Assembly: GCA_041624375.1 (NCBI GenBank)
Contig: JBFJVD010000083.1
Coordinates: 1 to 11,212, forward strand
Length of the DNA stretch: 11,212 nt
Source: JBFJVD01 sp041624375
GTDB taxonomy: Bacteria; Chloroflexota; Anaerolineae; Anaerolineales; E44-bin32
Direction: 5' to 3'
Shown: piece after piece, positions 6,527 through 11,212 of the stretch
Position numbering within the stretch: the stretch's first letter is position 1
How the letters are laid out: each line of letters opens with the position of its first letter
Position numbers and translations under genes: made by a program
Notes under the pieces: generated by a model
The model's database searches: none
What the model was told of the DNA's origin: nothing
What the model saw: the letters and a program-made list of their open reading frames with translations, nothing else

Positions 6527-6740
6527 GTGCCTTCCTTATCCTGTGCGAGTGGAGGGGATCGGGGTGCCCATGCCTATCGCCTGGCGCGCAGTCGCCAGAA
6601 AGCGTTAGACGATCACTGTCTGCCCGGGGAAATTGCAGACGACAAGGGCGAGCGCAGAGCCAGCGCTGAGCGTCTTAGCGGCGATGCAGGGCGTGGGGCC
6701 TCCAATGGTGCATGCGGTTGGACGCCGGTTTTGAAAGGAG
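6527..6740. other. Intergenic stretch between tRNA unit and small lipoprotein
   Basis: No convincing gene lies here. It should hold the promoter of the lipoprotein gene, but no good -35/-10 pair stands out. The only structure seen is a 6-bp inverted repeat with a six-base loop (CTGGCG/CGCCAG, 6581-6598). Open frames crossing it on either strand start inside the tRNA genes and are artefacts. Confidence 0.5.
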
Positions 6741-6765
6741 CCGCCCATCTGGATCAGATGGGCGG
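6741..6765 (-). terminator. Terminator hairpin of the tRNA-Ala unit
   Basis: CCGCCCATCT and AGATGGGCGG form a perfect 10-bp stem with a five-base loop, seven bases beyond the 3' end of tRNA-Ala(GGC). On the minus strand it is followed by CTCCTTTC, a partly T-rich tail. Confidence 0.75.
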
Positions 6766-6772
6766 TTTCAGG

Positions 6773-6845
6773 TGGACCCAGTGGGATTCGAACCCACGAC
6801 CTTCTCAATGCCATTGAGACGCGCTCCCAACTGCGCCATGGGCCC
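6773..6845 (-). tRNA. tRNA-Ala (anticodon GGC)
   Basis: A 73-nt cloverleaf is present on the minus strand. The acceptor stem GGGCCCA/TGGGTCC has G3-U70, the main alanine identity element. The D stem is GCGC/GCGC. The anticodon stem TCTCA/TGAGA closes the loop ATGGCAT with anticodon GGC, reading GCC. The variable loop is AGGTC and the T arm GTGGG-TTCGAAT-CCCAC. The discriminator is A and CCA is not encoded (CCT follows), so a CCA-adding enzyme is needed. Confidence 0.96.
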
Positions 6846-6856
6846 ATGGCCTTCAG

Positions 6857-6929
6857 TGGACCTGGCGGGATTCGAACCCGCGACCTCATCAGTGCGATTG
6901 ATGCGCGCTCCCAGCTGCGCCACAGGCCC
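6857..6929 (-). tRNA. tRNA-Ala (anticodon CGC)
   Basis: A second 73-nt cloverleaf lies 11 bases upstream of the first and is transcribed first. The acceptor stem GGGCCTG/CAGGTCC again has G3-U70. The anticodon stem CATCA/TGATG holds the loop ATCGCAC with anticodon CGC, reading GCG, a codon expected to be common in GC-rich genes. The T arm is GCGGG-TTCGAAT-CCCGC. The discriminator is A; CCA is not encoded. Confidence 0.96.
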
Positions 6930-6945
6930 TGGTTGGGACGCCAGC

Positions 6946-6974
6946 ATTCTAATGCACCGAAAATCGGGTGTCAA
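6946..6974 (-). promoter_or_regulatory. Strong sigma-70 promoter of the tRNA-Ala pair
   Basis: On the minus strand TTGACA (6974-6969) is a perfect -35 and TAGAAT (6951-6946) a five-of-six -10, with a 17-base spacer. Transcription would start near 6939, about ten bases before the first tRNA. It sits only 12 bases past the stop codon of the lipoprotein gene. Confidence 0.9.
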
Positions 6975-6986
6975 GCTGACGGCCTG

Positions 6987-8255
6987 TCAGGGCCGATCAA
7001 GGGCTCCGATGACGACTCCGTTCAGGGCCAGCGGAAGCGGTTCCGAAGATCCATCCAGGAACACCGTCAGCGGCGGGGCTTCTGCTTCGCCCGTCTCCAC
7101 CGCGATCCAGGCGCCTTCGGCATCCCAGATACCGCCATCGCCGGGAAGCGTGTAGCAGCCAGGAAGGCTCGCTAGCTGGCTTGACTCGCCCGAATCCAGG
7201 TCGAATTCCCACATGCGGGTGAGGTTCTCGCCCAGGCAATCGGCACTGAGCGCAACGAAGCTGGAACCATCCGGCGTCCAGGCGGCGCTGAACAGATCGC
7301 CATAGATCGCCTCCTCCCAGCCCTCCGGTGGTGCGGCACTGAAGAACTCGCAGGGTTCGCCCGCGAGGCACACCGCATCGATGACCCCCAGGCTCGCAGT
7401 CTCATCCGCGGCGCGTACCCAGGCGAGCTCATCCTCGGGTCCCATTCCCCCAACCCAGTAGGGGAGCTGGCTGCAGTCGAGCCGCCAGTCCGGCGGCTCC
7501 GCCAGGCAGAAGGGGAATTCGGCCTCACTGGAGTCGTAGATGGCCCCGAACTCCGCTGCGCCTTCGTCCGTCCAGCGGCGCATCCGCACCCCCTCCGGAA
7601 GCACCTGGTTCGTCAGAAACTCGCCCTCCGCGAATGAGAACACATGCCAGGTCAGGATTCCGGCGGAATCTTCGCAGTGAAATCCAAGCTGACCGTCCTG
7701 CAGATAGCCGCGCCCGTTGGGCGGGCGGCAGCTCCCATCTGCACCGTACTCAAACTGACGCAGTGATCCAGAGGCCAGGTGCAATTCGAGCACACCGCGC
7801 ACGCGCGGCGGGTCGACCAGCTCGAGGTACACCCGATCCCCATCGACGGTGAGCGGACCGGGGAATCCAGCCTCTCCCTCGACGGCCGAGATCACAAAAA
7901 GCGCGCCCCGGGCGCCGCTCAGCGGATCGACGTAGCTGACCAGAACCTCCGGACCGCTTTCCAGAGACTCGAGATCGAGAACGAGCAGAAGCGTTCCGGA
8001 AGGCAGGTCCTCGAGCGGGGTTTCGAGCGAGAGCGTGAAGGTCGGCTCGACGAAGCCGAGGCCTTGCGGCAGCCCACCTTCGTTCGTGGGCGTTGGCGAG
8101 GCACCCAGGGGCGGTGCTGTCGGCGGCGAAGCGGGTGTCGGCGGCGGCAGATCCGTCGGATTCGGTGCCGAACCGCCCGAGCAACCGGCGACCGCGGCTG
8201 TGGCGAGGAGGAAGAACGCAAGTCTGATGGCTTGCCGGTGGGGTCGTCGGGGCAT
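6987..8255 (-). CDS. Lipoprotein with beta-propeller-like domain, function unknown
   Basis: This product of 422 residues is a predicted lipoprotein. The basic N-terminus MPRRPHRQAIR, a hydrophobic core and VAGC give lipid-modified Cys25. A linker very rich in Pro and Thr (about 31-60) tethers the rest. The body is beta-rich and acidic, with short repeated strand-turn units such as AAWTPDGSSFVALSADC (from about 324) and MWEFDLDSGESSQLASL, which resemble TolB/PD40-type propeller blades that read out as value-and-summary loops. Eight cysteines remain after the lipobox (176, 194, 250, 261, 296, 302, 340, 367), an even number that suggests disulfides outside the membrane. ATG 8255 is preferred to the in-frame start at 8297 because it gives a clean signal peptide and has GGAG ten bases upstream. 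It follows the C39-like gene by 22 bp and is the last gene of that operon. Confidence 0.85.
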   Translation of the reverse strand: MPRRPHRQAIRLAFFLLATAAVAGCSGGSAPNPTDLPPPTPASPPTAPPLGASPTPTNEGGLPQGLGFVEPTFTLSLETPLEDLPSGTLLLVLDLESLESGPEVLVSYVDPLSGARGALFVISAVEGEAGFPGPLTVDGDRVYLELVDPPRVRGVLELHLASGSLRQFEYGADGSCRPPNGRGYLQDGQLGFHCEDSAGILTWHVFSFAEGEFLTNQVLPEGVRMRRWTDEGAAEFGAIYDSSEAEFPFCLAEPPDWRLDCSQLPYWVGGMGPEDELAWVRAADETASLGVIDAVCLAGEPCEFFSAAPPEGWEEAIYGDLFSAAWTPDGSSFVALSADCLGENLTRMWEFDLDSGESSQLASLPGCYTLPGDGGIWDAEGAWIAVETGEAEAPPLTVFLDGSSEPLPLALNGVVIGALDRP

Positions 8256-8277
8256 GAGAGAGATTCTCCGGGCGGGC

Positions 8278-9201
8278 TTAGACCCGCTCGGCAGCAACCA
8301 CGCCGTAGCGCGAGAAGTTGCCTTCAGTTTCGAGCCAGGAGTCCTTAAACCACGGCCAGTTGTAGAGTTCTTCTTCGTTATGGAATGGATTGTAGGTCCG
8401 AATGACAGGCTCGCCGCGCGGGCGCTCGATCACGTCGGTGACCGCAATCCAGTGCGCGATCTTCTTTCGGCTGTCGTGCACGGGCTTCAGACGGCCCTGG
8501 TTGCGAAACCCCTCGATATTGACCAGCGTCACGAGCAGGCCGCCCTTATTCAGGAATTCCTGCATTCCGGCCGGGTCAAAGACCGGCTCCGGACGGCTGC
8601 TGCTTGCTGCCCGCCGAAACTCAGCGGTGAAGCCGTTGCCCGTCGCGGCCCGGATGAAACGACCGAGCTGAGGGCCGAGCGTGCCCTGGAAGCGGTCGGC
8701 GAGCACGTCGGCGCCAGACGGGGTGTCGCGGAACACTTTGAGCCCTTCACCGAGATTCAGGCCGAGAATTGCATTAACGGTCAGCTCACCGCACAAATTG
8801 AAATGTGCGGGCGGGAAGCCGCGGCCGATCAGTTTGAACAGGTTCAGGTATTGGGCGGCGTTGGCGTTGTCGGCGCTGAACTCCTGCCACGCGCCGGCCA
8901 CGCCGCGCCCGTAATCCGGGGAGAGGACGGTGTGCTCCGCAACACGACCCTCATCTTTGATGCCCTCAAAGAAGACCTCGATCGACTCGCTGAGCGCCTC
9001 CGCCGGCCACGTCATGCGGGCGGGCCGCTTCTTCAGCCAGGCCTCCAGCTCCTGGCGAAATTCCGCGATCATGCTTTCCCGGTCGTCCGCCGGCATCAGC
9101 TTCCAGAGGCCGGATTTGATCCACGGCGGCCGCTGGTTGCGCTGCATCCAGATTGGAAGTGCGTCCTCGATCGTGCTCAAGTCAACCTGCTGATCCGACA
9201 T
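8278..9201 (-). CDS. C39-like (papain-fold) cysteine peptidase homologue
   Basis: The 307-residue product has no signal peptide or membrane segment, so it should be cytosolic. The C-terminal half has the motif order of C39-like peptidases: Cys137 in HFNLCGELTVNAILG (the family has a Cys-Gly-Pro helix here), His250 in AHWIAVTDVIE, and Asn271 in VIRTYNPFHNEEELYNW, where the family usually has Asp-Pro or Asn-Pro, then WFKDSW near the end. A Cys-His-Asn triad is therefore intact. The Pro after Cys-Gly is replaced by Glu. The N-terminal 120 residues are helical, Trp-rich and unfamiliar (PPWIKSGLW; ARMTWPAEAL). The role could be peptide cleavage, transfer or an amidase-like reaction; the substrate is unknown. 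ATG 9201 has GGAGG six bases upstream. The gene follows the WD40 gene by 63 bp and precedes the lipoprotein by 22 bp. Confidence 0.8.
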   Translation of the reverse strand: MSDQQVDLSTIEDALPIWMQRNQRPPWIKSGLWKLMPADDRESMIAEFRQELEAWLKKRPARMTWPAEALSESIEVFFEGIKDEGRVAEHTVLSPDYGRGVAGAWQEFSADNANAAQYLNLFKLIGRGFPPAHFNLCGELTVNAILGLNLGEGLKVFRDTPSGADVLADRFQGTLGPQLGRFIRAATGNGFTAEFRRAASSSRPEPVFDPAGMQEFLNKGGLLVTLVNIEGFRNQGRLKPVHDSRKKIAHWIAVTDVIERPRGEPVIRTYNPFHNEEELYNWPWFKDSWLETEGNFSRYGVVAAERV

Positions 9202-9207
9202 TGTCGC

Positions 9208-9212
9208 CCTCC
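9208..9212 (-). promoter_or_regulatory. Ribosome-binding site of the C39-like gene
   Basis: GGAGG lies exactly six bases before ATG 9201 and rules out the longer start at 9219, which would overlap it. Confidence 0.8.
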
Positions 9213-9264
9213 ATGGCACAGGATGTCATCGGGTGGTCTTACTGAAATGGCTACAGCCAATGGA

Positions 9265-11212
9265 TCACTTCGCCTGCCAGATGATCGCCCGGCTGTCGTC
9301 GCTGATGGTCAGCACCCGGGTGCCCTTGAGATTGAAGATGGCCCGGGTAACCGCCTGGCGGTGTTCAAAGAGACCGAGGATGGGGTTGCCGTCTCGATCC
9401 CAAATACGAGCGCTGTCGTCCCTGCCGCTGCTGACGATGAGTGAGCCATCCGGGCTGAACATGACCGAGAGCACCGGGCCCTCGTGCCCGGACAGCTCCC
9501 GGATGAGCTCGCCGGTCTGGGCGTTCCAGATGCGCACCATCGTGTCGTCGCTGGCAGTCACGATCACAGTCCCATCCGGGCTGAAAACGGCGGCGTTCAC
9601 CGGGCTTTGAAACTGCGCGTCCGTGCAGACTCGCTGCTCGCCGGTGGCCGCATTCCAGACGCAGGTCAGGCCTTCCGCGCCTGCGGTCACAAATTGCGTT
9701 CCATCCGCGCTGAAGCTCACCTGATTGACAGTCTGGCCGCTTCGCCGCCGGGACTCGAAAATCTGCGTACCCGTCAGGTCCCAGCCGCGCAGGCTGCCTT
9801 CCTGGCCGGCGGTGACGATCAGATCGCCCTGCGGGCTGATCACCGCGAGATCGACCTGGTTGTGGTTTAGCCGCAGGGACTCCAGCACGCTCCGCTGGCT
9901 GCGGTCGAACCGAACGATGAACGCCAGATCGTCGTCGCTGCCGGCTGTAACGAAGAGATCGTCTGTCGGGCTGAACATCACCATGGTCACCCGGGAGAAA
10001 TAGCCGCCGAAGGCGAGGACCTGCCGGCAGCTGTTCACATCCCAGAGACGAACGGAGCTATCCCAGCTTGAAGTAACGAGCAGCGCGCTGTCCTGGCTGA
10101 AATCAACTGCGGAGATCTGGCGTTCGTGCGCATCGCGGAGCAAACAGCTGGGGTCCTCCTCGCCCGCCCTCCAGATGAAGAGCTCGCCATCGACGGTGCC
10201 GGTCGCCACCCATCTCCCATCTGGCGACCAGGCACCTGCGGTGAGGGCGCGGCCTGATCCCCGCATAATGGCGAGGTTGCGCCCGACCGTGACCAGCTCG
10301 ACTCCAAAGGCCTCCAGTGACCTGTCAAGTGGTGCCAGGATGGTCGATTCAGAGGAGGCGCCAACGACGATGCCGACGGCATAGCCCTCTTCGTTCAGCA
10401 CGAGCGCCCCGTCGTCGCCGGCGGTGGCGATCGGCGAGACGATGATGGCGTCAGTCAACCGGAGCGTCGCTCCACCTCCGGGAGCGATGCTTACGGATGC
10501 CCCCACTTCGGAAACTACACCCGTCTTCTGGCCGGAGGTGCGCCCGAACATGGTGACCTGTTCGCCAGCGACCGCGGGCCGAACCCCGCGAATCACGCCA
10601 AGGTTGGGCACGATGGTCTGGAATTCAACATCCTCTCGCAGCTGCGCCAGTGCGAGCAGCCCGGTGACAGATTCGCCGCTGATCAAGGGAAGGCATTGCA
10701 CAACGTCGGCGATGGCGTCGGCTTCCGGATCTCCGCCATCTGCACGCGCCGGCTGAACAATGGCTGGATTGCCGGGGCACGATGCGCCGGAAGTGACTGG
10801 AATGCGTGAGGGGTCATCTGCGGCCCCGATCCCGCCAAGCAGGCCAAAGGAAGCGAGCGTACCGAGCGAGTACATCCTACCCGACGCATCCTCGACAAAG
10901 ATGCCGAGCGAGCCGGCGGAGGAGGCATCGACGCCGCTGACGCTGCCTCCCGGCTTGAGCGGCCGAGAGCGCAAGAACCGGTCGGGGACGACACTGGCCG
11001 CGGTGGCCGTCGCCTGGACGATGGCCGCGCTGGTAGCTTGGCGGTCCAATTCCATCGCCCCGGCCGTCTGAGTCACGCCGGACGACATGATCTGATTGGC
11101 GTTCGCTGTCTGGGTGACATTGGCGGCGATGATCTCGGTGGCCTGCGCCGTCTGGGTGGAGCCGGACTGATTGACCTCCACGGTCTGGACGGCCGCAAAG
11201 CCGACGGCCGCA
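9265..11212 (-). CDS. WD40 protein with inactive trypsin-fold domain (5' end outside window)
   Basis: The gene is cut by the window end: the frame continues without a stop past the GTG at 11181. Residue numbers here count from that GTG. Residues 1-65 are helical, with three 14-residue repeats built on T-Q-T-A. Residues 72-298 resemble trypsin-fold proteases of the Nal1-like type: RPLKPGGSVSG, a GTL segment, VTMFGRTSGQKTGVV (209-223) and GDDGALVL (255-262), followed by YAVGIVVGAS. The catalytic positions are lost: Asp257 replaces Ser, and no histidine occurs anywhere in residues 1-300. Residues 312-638 hold eight WD repeats, for example FSPDGTVIVTASDDTMVRIW. Cys135 and Cys163 could pair. The protein probably binds partners rather than cuts peptides. 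It is the first visible gene of an operon with the C39-like peptidase and the lipoprotein. A membrane anchor may lie outside the window. Confidence 0.9.
   Translation of the reverse strand, partial: AAVGFAAVQTVEVNQSGSTQTAQATEIIAANVTQTANANQIMSSGVTQTAGAMELDRQATSAAIVQATATAASVVPDRFLRSRPLKPGGSVSGVDASSAGSLGIFVEDASGRMYSLGTLASFGLLGGIGAADDPSRIPVTSGASCPGNPAIVQPARADGGDPEADAIADVVQCLPLISGESVTGLLALAQLREDVEFQTIVPNLGVIRGVRPAVAGEQVTMFGRTSGQKTGVVSEVGASVSIAPGGGATLRLTDAIIVSPIATAGDDGALVLNEEGYAVGIVVGASSESTILAPLDRSLEAFGVELVTVGRNLAIMRGSGRALTAGAWSPDGRWVATGTVDGELFIWRAGEEDPSCLLRDAHERQISAVDFSQDSALLVTSSWDSSVRLWDVNSCRQVLAFGGYFSRVTMVMFSPTDDLFVTAGSDDDLAFIVRFDRSQRSVLESLRLNHNQVDLAVISPQGDLIVTAGQEGSLRGWDLTGTQIFESRRRSGQTVNQVSFSADGTQFVTAGAEGLTCVWNAATGEQRVCTDAQFQSPVNAAVFSPDGTVIVTASDDTMVRIWNAQTGELIRELSGHEGPVLSVMFSPDGSLIVSSGRDDSARIWDRDGNPILGLFEHRQAVTRAIFNLKGTRVLTISDDSRAIIWQAK
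11060..11187 (-). repeat. In-frame tandem repeats encoding the T-Q-T-A helix
   Basis: The core GTCTG (plus strand) recurs at 11066, 11108 and 11150, exactly 42 bases apart, and again at 11183, 33 bases on. Surrounding bases are partly conserved (GCCGTCTGGGTG). These encode three 14-residue units (VTQTAGAMELDRQA, VTQTANANQIMSSG, STQTAQATEIIAAN) and a degenerate fourth. Fourteen residues are two heptads, which suits a coiled-coil or helical stalk. Confidence 0.75.

Noticed and set aside
6605..6889. Minus-strand frame with SWVRIPLGPP-type sequence
   Set aside because: That peptide is the well-known translation of tRNA T arms; the frame is produced by the two tRNA-Ala genes. The plus-strand frames at 6712-7155 and 6846-7175 (GFEPTTFS-like, GGIRTRDL) have the same origin.
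8256..8297. Longer start of the 422-residue lipoprotein
   Set aside because: It would overlap the end of the C39-like gene and put 14 residues before an otherwise standard lipoprotein signal peptide.
8035..9444. Plus-strand open frame of 469 codons opposite three minus-strand genes
   Set aside because: It spans parts of the lipoprotein, the whole C39-like gene and the end of the WD40 gene, and its translation has no family features.
11179..11181. GTG as the true start of the WD40 protein
   Set aside because: The frame stays open to the window edge with related helical sequence (AAVGFAAVQT) and no ribosome-binding site is visible, so the gene most likely begins outside.
1..11212. CRISPR array, insertion sequence, integrase or prophage
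   Set aside because: No regularly spaced repeats other than the in-frame 42-base units, no terminal inverted repeats and no transposase or recombinase motifs were seen on either strand.

Overview
The window is GC-rich bacterial DNA in which every supported gene lies on the minus strand. Several traits fit a Chloroflexota genome, most likely near Anaerolineae: a classical transcription-terminating T-box ahead of leuS, tRNA genes without an encoded CCA, lipoproteins with proline/threonine-rich linkers, and WD40 and trypsin-fold proteins typical of that phylum. This placement is an inference from gene style, not from a phylogeny.

Read in the direction of transcription (high to low coordinates), the first block is 11212-6987. 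It holds a large WD40 protein cut by the window edge, an intracellular C39/papain-like cysteine peptidase homologue and a beta-rich lipoprotein. All three are co-oriented with short gaps and probably form one operon. The WD40 protein has helical 14-residue repeats, then a trypsin-fold domain that has lost its catalytic residues, then eight WD repeats.

Next, 6974-6741 is a compact tRNA unit: a near-consensus sigma-70 promoter, tRNA-Ala(CGC), tRNA-Ala(GGC) and a 10-bp terminator hairpin. It is followed by a small lipoprotein with an SdrD-B-like motif (6526-6089).

The leuS unit spans 5965-3002: promoter, T-box leader with a CUC (Leu) specifier and UGGU acceptor-binding sequence, attenuator, a complete 833-residue leucyl-tRNA synthetase, and an 11-bp hairpin after the stop codon. 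ridA (2881-2474) follows and has its own strong ribosome-binding site.

The last block, 2321-1, is a tight operon with 5-bp gaps: an OmpR/PhoB-type response regulator, its HAMP-containing sensor kinase, and the N-terminus of a single-pass membrane protein cut by the window start. No CRISPR array, insertion sequence, integrase or phage gene is visible. The least ordinary material is the pseudoprotease-WD40 / C39-like / lipoprotein cluster; the clearest regulatory element is the leuS T-box.
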